Origin: Hyphomicrobiales bacterium
GTDB taxonomy: Bacteria; Pseudomonadota; Alphaproteobacteria; Rhizobiales; S144-23
NCBI GenBank assembly: GCA_015494375.1
Contig: WGBL01000316.1
Coordinates: 1-9,632, forward strand
Direction: 5' to 3'
DNA length: 9,632 bases
Shown here: positions 1 to 6,084 of the stretch, in pieces
How the letters are laid out: every line of letters begins with the position of its first letter
Numbering within the stretch: the stretch's first letter is position 1
Program-made: the position numbers and the translations under genes
Notes under the pieces: generated by a model
The model's database searches: none
What the model saw: the letters and a program-made list of their open reading frames with translations, nothing else
What the model was told of the DNA's origin: nothing

Positions 1-2189
1 GGCCGGCGCGACCGGCGGGGGCGCTCCGAGCGCTCGCTGCGCCGGCCTTCACGCGCGCTTTCGTCCTCGCTTCCGCCCTCGCCAGGAGCCAGCTCCTTGC
101 CCGTCTTCTGATCGACCACCTTCATCGACAGGCGCACCTTGCCGCGGTCGTCAAAGCCCATGAGCTTGACATAAACCTCGTCGCCCTCCTTGACCACCTC
201 CTCGACCGACTGGGGCCGGCCATGGGTCAGCTGGGAGATATGGACAAGGCCATCGCGAGGGCCGAAAAAGTTCACAAAGGCGCCGAAATCGACCACCTTG
301 ACCACCTTGCCCTTGTAGATCTCGCCCACCTCGGGCTCAGCCGTGATCTCCTTGATCCGCCTCATCGCCTCCTCAATGGCCTCATGCCGGGCGGCGGCGA
401 CCTTGACGGTGCCGTCGTCACTGATGTCGATCTTGGCGCCCGTCTCATCGACAAGCGCGCGGATGACCGAGCCGCCGGTGCCGATGACGTCGCGGATCTT
501 GTCGACCGGAATTCGCATGGTCTCGATGCGCGGCGCATACTCGCCAAGCTCCGCGCGTGCGCCTGAAATCGCCTTGGCCATCTCGCCCAGAATGTGCAGA
601 CGCCCTCTGCGCGCCTGGGCCAGCGCGACGCGCATGATCTCCTCGGTAATGCCGGTGATCTTGATGTCCATCTGCAGCGAGGTGATGCCCGCCTCGGTGC
701 CGGCCACCTTGAAATCCATATCGCCCAGATGGTCCTCGTCACCAAGGATGTCGGAGAGGACGGCGAACTCGTCCTCCTCCTTGATAAGGCCCATGGCGAT
801 CCCGGCTACAGGGGCCTTCAAGGGCACGCCCGCATCCATCAGCGCGAGCGAGGTGCCGCAAACGGTTGCCATCGACGAAGAGCCGTTCGACTCGGTGATC
901 TCGGAGACGACCCGGAGCGTATAAGGGAACTCCTCGCTCTTCGGCATCAGCGGATGAAGCGCGCGCCAGGCGAGCTTGCCATGGCCAATCTCGCGCCTGC
1001 CGGTGAAGCCGACGCGCCCCACCTCGCCCACCGAGTAGGGCGGGAAGTTGTAATGGAGGAGAAAACTCTCCTTGTAAGTGCCCTCGAGGGCATCAACGAA
1101 TTGCTCATCCTCACCGGTGCCGAGAGTCGCGACCACCAGCGCCTGTGTCTCGCCACGGGTAAAGAGCGCCGAGCCATGGGTGCGCGGCAGAACGCCCACC
1201 TCGCAAACGATGGGGCGCACCGTCTCGAGGTCGCGGCCGTCGATGCGCTTTTTGGTTTTGAGGATATCGCCGCGGACGATTTCTTTTTCGAGCGATTTGA
1301 GGACACCCCCGACAATGAGCGCCTCCTCCTCGTCGGGGTCCGTGCCAAGGAGCTCTTCGAGCACGCGGGCCTTGACGGCCGCCACCTGCTCCTGGCGGGC
1401 GAGTTTCTCGGGTATCGAGAAGGCCTCGCGCAGTCCCTCTTCGGCGAGCGCGCGCACCTTGTCGTCCCAGGCCGAGGTGTCCACTTCGGGCACCTCCCAG
1501 GGGTCCTTGGCGGCCTTCTCGGCGAGGCGGATGATGGCGTCGATCACCGGCTGAAAGCTCTTCTGGCCGAACATAACGGCGCCGAGCATGTCGTCCTCGG
1601 AAAGCTCATGGGCCTCCGATTCGACCATCAGCACCGCATCCTTGGTGCCGGCGACGACGAGATCGAGCTTTGATTCATGGAGCTCGTCGATCATCGGGTT
1701 GAGGACATAGGCGCCCTCGATGAGCCCGACGCGGGCGGCACCGATGGGGCCGAGGAACGGCAGCCCCGAAAGGGTGAGCGCTGCCGAGGAGGCGATCATG
1801 GCGACGATGTCGGGATCGTTCTCGAGGTCGTGGCTGAGAACGGTGGCGATCACCTGGGTTTCGTTCTTGAAGCCTTTGACAAAGAGCGGTCTGATGGGCC
1901 GGTCGATAAGGCGTGAGACCAGCGTCTCCTTCTCGCTCGGCCGTCCCTCACGTTTGAAATAGCCGCCGGGGATCTTGCCGGCGGCATAGGCCTTTTCCTG
2001 ATAGTTGACGGTGAGAGGGAAGAAGTCGACGCCCCCGCGTGCCTCGCGTGCCGCGGTTGCCGTAGCCAGCACACTCGTCTCGCCATACTGCACCAGCACC
2101 GCCCCGTCGGCCTGGCGGGCAATCCTGCCGGTCTCGAACCTCAGCGTGCGGCCGCCCCATTCAATCTCTTCAACGGTCGTTTTGAACAT
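1..2189 (-). CDS. pnp: Polynucleotide phosphorylase (PNPase), 3' end beyond window
   Basis: PNPase degrades RNA 3' to 5' by phosphorolysis and can add tails in reverse; it acts as a cytoplasmic trimer, often with RNase E. The frame is open from ATG at 2189 to the left edge, 729 codons, with no stop. Visible in order are an N-terminal RNase PH domain (FFPLTVNYQEKAYAAGKIPG, then SRLIDRPIRPLF), a helical linker, a second RNase PH domain (GRREIGHGKLAWRAL; the active-site stretch SDILGDEDHLGDMDFKVAG), a KH domain with its GxxG loop as IGTGGSVIRAL near residue 569, and an S1 domain at about 620-690 (DFGAFVNF, DGLVHISQL). After S1 comes an acidic then Ser/Arg/Glu-rich tail that is cut by the window edge. 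I see no strong Shine-Dalgarno before the start, but the MFKTTVEEIEWGGR beginning fits the family. It lies downstream of rpsO, as in most proteobacteria. Identification is certain; only the length of the tail is unknown. Confidence 0.97.
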   Translation of the reverse strand, partial: MFKTTVEEIEWGGRTLRFETGRIARQADGAVLVQYGETSVLATATAAREARGGVDFFPLTVNYQEKAYAAGKIPGGYFKREGRPSEKETLVSRLIDRPIRPLFVKGFKNETQVIATVLSHDLENDPDIVAMIASSAALTLSGLPFLGPIGAARVGLIEGAYVLNPMIDELHESKLDLVVAGTKDAVLMVESEAHELSEDDMLGAVMFGQKSFQPVIDAIIRLAEKAAKDPWEVPEVDTSAWDDKVRALAEEGLREAFSIPEKLARQEQVAAVKARVLEELLGTDPDEEEALIVGGVLKSLEKEIVRGDILKTKKRIDGRDLETVRPIVCEVGVLPRTHGSALFTRGETQALVVATLGTGEDEQFVDALEGTYKESFLLHYNFPPYSVGEVGRVGFTGRREIGHGKLAWRALHPLMPKSEEFPYTLRVVSEITESNGSSSMATVCGTSLALMDAGVPLKAPVAGIAMGLIKEEDEFAVLSDILGDEDHLGDMDFKVAGTEAGITSLQMDIKITGITEEIMRVALAQARRGRLHILGEMAKAISGARAELGEYAPRIETMRIPVDKIRDVIGTGGSVIRALVDETGAKIDISDDGTVKVAAARHEAIEEAMRRIKEITAEPEVGEIYKGKVVKVVDFGAFVNFFGPRDGLVHISQLTHGRPQSVEEVVKEGDEVYVKLMGFDDRGKVRLSMKVVDQKTGKELAPGEGGSEDESAREGRRSERSERPRRSRR

Positions 2190-2208
2190 ATCGCATCTCG
2201 TTTCTTGT

Positions 2209-2220
2209 CATGGCGCCATG
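2209..2220. promoter_or_regulatory. Perfect 12-bp palindrome in pnp leader
   Basis: CATGGCGCCATG is its own reverse complement and ends 19 bases before the pnp start codon. Ten of its bases recur just after the rpsO stop. It could be an operator, a small cruciform or chance; the sequence does not decide. Confidence 0.3.
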
Positions 2221-2445
2221 TGTGGGCTTTATGTGTGGGCCTCAAGTGGCATCATGGCGGCTCAAATCGTTTTGCAGTCTACCCAATCCCCCATCCTATC
2301 CATTGTCTCGTGAATGTCTGCCCGAAGTCTCAAATGCGTCGCCGAGCCGAAGGATCGAGCCATTCACAACGATGGCACTTGGCAAGACGGCACCCGCCCG
2401 CAGCCGCGGGATTTCGAGGACGACAACGCCGCGCACCAATCCTCA

Positions 2446-2508
2446 CTTCAGGTTTCTGGCTTCTGACTTCTGATTTCTGACTTCAGGCTTCTGGCTTTTG
2501 ACTTCCGA
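2446..2508. repeat. Heptanucleotide tandem repeat, nine units (consensus CTTCTGA)
   Basis: Nine consecutive 7-bp units run without any insertion or deletion: CTTCAGG, TTTCTGG, CTTCTGA, CTTCTGA, TTTCTGA, CTTCAGG, CTTCTGG, CTTTTGA, CTTCCGA. The CTTCAGG-then-YTTCTGG pair comes back after 35 bp, so there may be a five-unit higher-order period. On the transcribed (minus) strand the unit is TCAGAAG. It resembles in form the short tandemly repeated repetitive heptamers known from cyanobacteria; common origin is not implied. Confidence 0.93.
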
Positions 2509-2552
2509 CCCGCCGCCCGCCGTCCGATGCCGCGCCCTGGCGCCATGAGCCG

Positions 2553-2822
2553 TCAGCGCCTGATTCCGAGCCTCTTGATGAGCTGGCGATAGCGCTCCTC
2601 ATCCTTGGCGCGCACATAGTCAAGCAGCCGCCGCCGCTGGCTCACCATCTTGAGCAGCCCGCGCCGGGAATGGTTGTCCTTCTTGTGGCTCTTGAAGTGC
2701 TCTGTGAGATTGGAAATGCGCTCTGTCAGGATGGCGATTTGAACATCGGGGGAGCCGGTGTCGCCCTCCCTGGTGCCGTATTCCTTGATCAGAGCCTGCT
2801 TGCGCTCACTGGTAATCGACAT
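2553..2822 (-). CDS. rpsO: 30S ribosomal protein S15
   Basis: S15 is a primary 16S rRNA-binding protein (central domain, near the platform) that also helps form a bridge to the 50S subunit. The product is 89 residues, the usual length. It shows the whole family pattern: KQALIKEYGTREGDTGSPDV at residues 8-27, then IAILTERISNLTEHFKSHKKD, then HSRRGLLKMVSQRRRLLDYV and a basic end LIKRLGIRR. GAGGAG at 2834-2839 lies 11 bases before the ATG. The truB stop is only 26 bases upstream, so the two are surely co-transcribed. In E. coli S15 represses its own mRNA by a pseudoknot; nothing visible here tests that. Nothing is missing from the protein. Confidence 0.98.
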   Translation of the reverse strand: MSITSERKQALIKEYGTREGDTGSPDVQIAILTERISNLTEHFKSHKKDNHSRRGLLKMVSQRRRLLDYVRAKDEERYRQLIKRLGIRR

Positions 2823-2837
2823 CCTTGATGATTCTCC

Positions 2838-2859
2838 TCAGTGCCTTTTCAGTGCCTTT
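2838..2859. repeat. Perfect 11-bp tandem duplication across the truB stop codon
   Basis: TCAGTGCCTTT occurs twice in a row (2838-2848 and 2849-2859). On the minus strand each copy ends in TGA, and the upstream one is the truB stop. The second copy forms most of the truB-rpsO gap and runs into the rpsO ribosome binding site. Confidence 0.9.
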
Positions 2860-3868
2860 CGTCCGTTTCGTGGTCTGTGCGCCCACGCGCGCTGCCAGTG
2901 TCGCGCTCCGGGGCGCGACGCACGGCCGCCCCTTCCGCGCGCCCAGTGCGGATGTTGAAAACGCGCGTCGGATGCAGCTCACCCTTCCGGACCTCGCCCA
3001 GCGCCACCAGCACACCGCGCGCCATGACATAGACGGGTCCTGTCAGGATTGGGGCGTTGCGGCCGCGCACGATGACGGCCTGGCCCCGTTTGAGCCGTGC
3101 CGCATCGGCGCTGCTCACGGACAGCGCCGGGATGTCGTCCAGCGCCGCCTCGACGGGCAACAAATGGTCCATGAGCCGCTCGCGGCCGCCGGCACTATGG
3201 CGCAATTGGGCGAGTTTATCCAGCGAAATTGCGGCTTCTTCTGTGAATGGACCGACGCGCGTGCGCCTTAATGCCGAGACATGGCCACAACAGCCGAGCA
3301 CGCGGCCGAGATCACGGGCGAGCGCGCGCACATAGGTGCCCTTGCCGCAATCCGCCTCGAGCACACAGGTATCGGGTGAAGGGATTTCGGCAATCTCGAG
3401 CCGCTCGATGAGCACAGGGCGTGCCGCGAGCTCAAACTCCTCGCCGTCGCGGGCGAGGTCATAGGCCCGCTCACCTGCCACCTTGATGGCCGAGTAGCGC
3501 GGCGGCACCTGCATGATCTCGCCACGAAACCGGCCCAGCGCCGCTTCAATGGCCTCTGCGCTGGGGCGCGCATCCGATTGGGCGATGGTCTCGCCTTCGG
3601 CGTCATCGGTGGCTGTCTCGCGCCCCCATGTGATGGTGAAGCGATAGCTCTTGAGCCCTTCGACAACGTGGGCGACGGTCTTCGTTGCCTCGCCCAGTGC
3701 AATGGGCAGCACACCCGTTGCCAGCGGATCGAGCGTGCCGGCATGGCCCGCCTTGCGGGCATCGAGCAGCGCCCGCACCACCCCCACGACCCGCGTCGAT
3801 GTGTCACCCTCGCTTTTGTCGATGACGAGCCAGCCATCGATGGCCCGTCCCTTGCGGCGGCGTCCCAT
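2849..3868 (-). CDS. truB: tRNA pseudouridine(55) synthase TruB
   Basis: TruB converts U55 in the T-loop of elongator tRNAs to pseudouridine and also aids tRNA folding. The product is 339 residues. Motif I is GHAGTLDPLATG at residues 41-52, with the catalytic Asp at 47. Also visible are YRFTITWGRETATDDAEG (75-92), the PPRYSAIKVAGERAYDLAR substrate-binding motif (122-140), CGKGTYVRALARDLG (174-188) and a C-terminal PUA-like domain at about 245-308. Residues 309-339 are a low-complexity charged tail that makes it longer than E. coli TruB (314). GAGGTGGAAGG at 3877-3887 ends 8 bases before the ATG, which supports this start. It sits between rbfA (137-bp gap) and rpsO (26-bp gap), the usual order. 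The last codons and stop fall in short repeated sequence. Confidence 0.97.
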   Translation of the reverse strand: MGRRRKGRAIDGWLVIDKSEGDTSTRVVGVVRALLDARKAGHAGTLDPLATGVLPIALGEATKTVAHVVEGLKSYRFTITWGRETATDDAEGETIAQSDARPSAEAIEAALGRFRGEIMQVPPRYSAIKVAGERAYDLARDGEEFELAARPVLIERLEIAEIPSPDTCVLEADCGKGTYVRALARDLGRVLGCCGHVSALRRTRVGPFTEEAAISLDKLAQLRHSAGGRERLMDHLLPVEAALDDIPALSVSSADAARLKRGQAVIVRGRNAPILTGPVYVMARGVLVALGEVRKGELHPTRVFNIRTGRAEGAAVRRAPERDTGSARGRTDHETDERH

Positions 3869-3897
3869 GAGAGCTGCCTTCCACCTCTTGATGCTGC

Positions 3898-4004
3898 TCC
3901 AATCGCCTTTTGATGGCGCTCCAATCCTGCGCCCGCCTTCCAGGCGCCTTCCGAAAGGGCTCCGATCGCCTTCCGAATGCGCTCTAGTCGCTTCGCGATC
4001 CGGC
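3898..4004. repeat. 22-bp-period tandem repeat between rbfA and truB
   Basis: On the plus strand the gap splits into units that each begin TCC or TCT and end in GC: 3898-3919 (22 bp, starts TCCAATCGCC), 3920-3960 (41 bp, starts TCCAATCC), 3961-3982 (22 bp, starts TCCGATCGCC) and 3983-4004 (22 bp, starts TCTAGTCGCT). A decayed partial unit lies at 3884-3897 (CCTCTTGATGCTGC, compare CTTTTGATGGCGC), and TTTAGTCG at 4005-4012 continues the phase into the rbfA stop codon. Units are diverged, so it is old or built from a dispersed family. Confidence 0.8.
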
Positions 4005-4005
4005 T

Positions 4006-4410
4006 TTAGTCGTCCTCGGGCGGCCCACCGAGGTCGCGTGCGACCTCGGGCGAGCGCAACAGTCGCTCGATCTGCTCGGACTGATCAAAGGCATGGTCGA
4101 GGACGAATGAAAGGCTCGGCGTGTACTTCAAGCTGACCGCGCGCGCAAGCTCGCCCCGCAGGAATTTGGCGTGCCGAGCGAGTGCCGCAACGACCCCTTC
4201 CTTGTTGAGGCCGCCGAGCGGCATGACAAAAACGGTCGCCCGGCGGGCATCAGGGCTCACGCGCACTTCCGAGACAGTGACCGCAACGCCGGCGAGATCG
4301 GGGTCGTCAATCTCGGTGCGCAGGAATATCTCCGCCATGGCATGGCGAATGAGCTCGCCAAGCCGCAGCTGGCGCTCGGTGGGAGTTTTGGCCTTGCGGC
4401 TTCGCGACAT
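4006..4410 (-). CDS. rbfA: 30S ribosome-binding factor RbfA
   Basis: RbfA binds the immature 30S subunit near the 16S rRNA decoding region and helps its late maturation; it is also a cold-shock factor in E. coli. The product has 134 residues, normal for the family, with one KH-like fold. Typical stretches are RQLRLGELIRHAMAEIFLR (residues 13-31), ITVSEV-like VAVTVSEVRVSPDARRATVFV (in the middle) and LKYTPSLSFVLDHAFDQS near the end. AGAGG at 4418-4422 is 7 bases before the ATG. It precedes truB as expected, but infB, its usual upstream neighbour, is replaced by a 279-bp hairpin-rich gap and a dehydrogenase gene. Its stop codon lies at the edge of the 22-bp repeat. Confidence 0.96.
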   Translation of the reverse strand: MSRSRKAKTPTERQLRLGELIRHAMAEIFLRTEIDDPDLAGVAVTVSEVRVSPDARRATVFVMPLGGLNKEGVVAALARHAKFLRGELARAVSLKYTPSLSFVLDHAFDQSEQIERLLRSPEVARDLGGPPEDD

Positions 4411-4471
4411 CGGAACGCCTCTCGCTTACCAGGCCTCGTGCCCCGCATTCATTGGCCTTGCTCAACACGCG

Positions 4472-4625
4472 GTTGCGAGCCGCCAAGGGTGACGTAGCTC
4501 GCCCCGGAAACATCGGCGCTGCTCCCTTTAGGCTGCTCTCCTTGGCCGCAGCGTCCTGTCCGGCACTGCTCCGTGGCCTGCTCGCAGGCCTCGGTCGTTG
4601 CCGTCACCCCCTTGGCTGCTGCGAC
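4472..4625. repeat. Imperfect inverted-repeat unit with inner hairpins upstream of rbfA
   Basis: The arms are 4472-4494 and 4602-4625. Reading the second as its reverse complement, both give GT-GC-AGC-GCCAAGGG-TGACG apart from two substitutions, one extra base and two extra Gs. The 107 bases between hold the near-perfect palindrome GGCCTGCTCGCAGGCC (4575-4590), extended by CCG/CGG, and several GCTGCTC-like direct repeats. Next to it, at 4642-4663, is another strong hairpin (GGGC and CCCCT arms with loop ACG on the minus strand). There is no T-tract, so it is not an intrinsic terminator. It may be a structured leader RNA of rbfA or a small non-coding mobile repeat. Confidence 0.5.
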
Positions 4626-4641
4626 TCGGCGGCTTCGCCTC

Positions 4642-4663
4642 GGGCGCCCCTCGTAGGGGGCCC
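4642..4663 (-). other. GC-rich hairpin after the dehydrogenase stop, no T-tract
   Basis: On the minus strand GGGC and CCCCT pair with AGGGG and GCCC around the loop ACG, with one bulged C. It begins 26 bases after the stop codon of the dehydrogenase gene. The position fits a transcript 3' end or a processing point, but no run of Ts follows. Confidence 0.4.
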
Positions 4664-4689
4664 GGCCTGGTCTTGCGCTCAGAGCACGA

Positions 4690-5652
4690 TTATACGACGC
4701 CATAGGGCATTTCGCGACCGGCAAAGACGGCATCGATGTTGTCGAGCGCTTCAAAACCCATCTGGTCCCGCGCCTCGATCGTAGCCGAGCCGAGATGGGG
4801 CAAGAGAAAGACGTTTTCAAGCTCGCGATAAGCCGGATGGATTTTGGGCTCGCCGGCATAGACGTCGAGCCCGGCATAGGCGACCTGACCCTCGCGCAGA
4901 GCCGCGATCAGGGCCTCGTCGTCGATCAGATCGCCGCGCGCAGTGTTGACGATGATGGCGCCCTGCGGCAGACGCGCAATGGTCTCGCGGTTGATGATGT
5001 TGCGGGTCTCGGGCGTCGATGGCGCATTGAGCGAAAGCACATCGCTTACCTCGAGCAGGCCCTCGAAGGTGTCGTGATAGATGGCGCCCCTCTCTTCGAC
5101 CTCCGGCAGACGTCTGCGGTTGTGGTAATGGATTTCCATATCAAACCCGCGGGCCCGCTGGGCGAGCGCCTGGCCGATCTTGCCAAGCCCGAATATGCCA
5201 AGCCGCTTGCCGTCGAGGCGGCGGCCGAGGAGCTGGCGCGGCTCCCAACCCTGCCAATTGCCCGAGCGGACGAGGCGCTCGCCCTCGGGCGCCCGGCGGG
5301 CGGCACCCAGGATCAGCAACATGGCAATCTCGGCCGTTGCGATGGTGACACCATGGGGGGCATAACCGACCCGAAGCCCCCGGGCCCGGGCCGCCTCGAG
5401 GTCGATGTGGTCGGTGCCGACGGAAAACGTCGAGACCACCTTGAAGCGCTCGGGCAGAGCGGCGATGAGATCGCCGTCGAACTTCTCGGTGATGCAGATG
5501 AGCGCCGCATCGACATCTGTGAGGGCGTCTTTGAGCTCGGCGGCGCTCATGACATGGTCGTCCTCATTGAGCACCACGTCGTAGTCGCGCCTGGCCCGGG
5601 CCTCCACGGCCTCTGTGAGGCGCCGAGTGATAAGCAGGCGTCGTCGCTCCAT
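4690..5652 (-). CDS. D-2-hydroxyacid dehydrogenase (glyoxylate/hydroxypyruvate reductase type)
   Basis: The family reduces 2-oxoacids such as glyoxylate or hydroxypyruvate to D-2-hydroxyacids with NAD(P)H in the cytosol. From the ATG at 5652 the product is 320 residues. GGGAGG at 5661-5666, 8 bases upstream, supports this start; an in-frame ATG at 5685 would add 11 residues but has only a weak, too-close GGG. The protein shows FSVGTDHIDLEAARARGL, the Rossmann loop GLGKIG (residues 155-160), VNTARGD with the catalytic Arg 239, AGLDVYAGEP with Glu 268 and LPHLGSAT with His 286: the full Arg-Glu-His set. After strand 2 the segment HYHNRRRLPEVEE is basic with no acidic residue, which suggests NADPH preference. 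Its closest named types are glyoxylate reductase and D-glycerate dehydrogenase; the exact substrate cannot be read. It is first in the minus-strand set, ahead of rbfA. Confidence 0.92.
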   Translation of the reverse strand: MERRRLLITRRLTEAVEARARRDYDVVLNEDDHVMSAAELKDALTDVDAALICITEKFDGDLIAALPERFKVVSTFSVGTDHIDLEAARARGLRVGYAPHGVTIATAEIAMLLILGAARRAPEGERLVRSGNWQGWEPRQLLGRRLDGKRLGIFGLGKIGQALAQRARGFDMEIHYHNRRRLPEVEERGAIYHDTFEGLLEVSDVLSLNAPSTPETRNIINRETIARLPQGAIIVNTARGDLIDDEALIAALREGQVAYAGLDVYAGEPKIHPAYRELENVFLLPHLGSATIEARDQMGFEALDNIDAVFAGREMPYGVV

Positions 5653-5660
5653 CGGTCTTT

Positions 5661-5666
5661 CCTCCC
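5661..5666 (-). promoter_or_regulatory. Ribosome binding site deciding the dehydrogenase start
   Basis: GGGAGG on the minus strand, 8 bases before the ATG at 5652. It lies inside the coding part of the longer possible frame (from 5685), so it argues for the shorter protein. Confidence 0.7.
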
Positions 5667-5716
5667 TGGAATTCCCTTTGCTCATCCCTGAAATCCGCCT
5701 GTTTGCAGCTCCTTTG

Positions 5717-5750
5717 AATGCAGCATTGCATTACCTTATTGCATTACCTT
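5717..5750. repeat. Inverted repeat plus perfect 13-bp tandem duplication
   Basis: ATTGCATTACCTT is repeated exactly twice (5725-5737, 5738-5750). The first copy overlaps AATGC-A-GCATT at 5717-5727, so GCATT/AATGC half-sites recur at 5717, 5723, 5728 and 5741. The cluster lies 65-98 bases upstream of the dehydrogenase start, where a regulator could bind. Confidence 0.6.
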
Positions 5751-5808
5751 CTAAGCAGCGCTCGCACTGACGGGCCGGCCCGCCACCACCGAGCTATCCG
5801 CCCTCCGG

Positions 5809-5832
5809 CCTCCACCCATCCCTCCACCCATC
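5809..5832. repeat. Perfect 12-bp tandem duplication
   Basis: CCTCCACCCATC occurs at 5809-5820 and again at 5821-5832, with no coding context. Confidence 0.85.
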
Positions 5833-6052
5833 GCGCGCCGCCATCCGGCGAGCGCCCGGCCGAGAGTAGTCGCTCGAACGGGCAATCGGAAACCCTTTGT
5901 TCACTCTCTTCAGGGAGGATTGCGGCCATAGGGGTAAAGCGCCGCGGCGACGGGACGGTCAGCAGCGTCGGAGGCGGTGCGTTGCATATGCCGGCGCCCA
6001 GCCGCCGCATAGGGCGCGCTCGCTTTGAGAACGGGCCGCTCTGCCACGATGC

Positions 6053-6084
6053 AAAGGCGCAAAGGGGCAAAGGCGCAAAGGCTG
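6053..6084. repeat. Octanucleotide tandem repeat, four units (AAAGGCGC)
   Basis: Units are AAAGGCGC, AAAGGGGC, AAAGGCGC and AAAGGCTG. An open frame reads through them as a basic peptide (RRKGAKAQR) joined to the small membrane protein, but that start has no ribosome binding site, so I place the repeat in the 5' leader. Confidence 0.9.

Larger units (their letters stand above)
2190..2552. other. rpsO-pnp spacer (363 bp), no gene
   Basis: No convincing coding frame is present; short frames here encode low-complexity peptides made by the repeat. The gap holds a 63-bp run of 7-bp units (2446-2508), a 12-bp perfect palindrome CATGGCGCCATG just before pnp (2209-2220), a second copy of TGGCGCCATG just after the rpsO stop (2539-2548), and a duplicated ATGTGTGGGC (2218-2227 and 2231-2240). 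In E. coli the pnp leader is an RNase III-cut, self-regulated hairpin. I do not see a long hairpin of that kind here, and I see no terminator with a T-tract. Confidence 0.6.

Noticed and set aside
594..1673. 359-codon plus-strand frame inside pnp
   Set aside because: Antisense to the PNPase core, whose reading frame I checked at several points from 63 to 1860 and found intact.
3268..3924. 218-codon minus-strand frame overlapping truB
   Set aside because: Out-of-frame shadow of TruB with Arg/Ser-rich composition.
4689..4694. Perfect TATAAT on the minus strand at the dehydrogenase stop
   Set aside because: No acceptable -35 sequence at 16-18 bases upstream, and it lies in codons Val-stop; likely chance, although a promoter for rbfA is needed somewhere near.
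4449..4877. 142-codon minus-strand frame running through the rbfA upstream block
   Set aside because: Half of it overlaps the dehydrogenase out of frame, and the rest is inverted-repeat sequence; no start signal.
4795..5691. 298-codon plus-strand frame opposite the dehydrogenase
   Set aside because: Complement of a gene with a full catalytic triad; no independent evidence.
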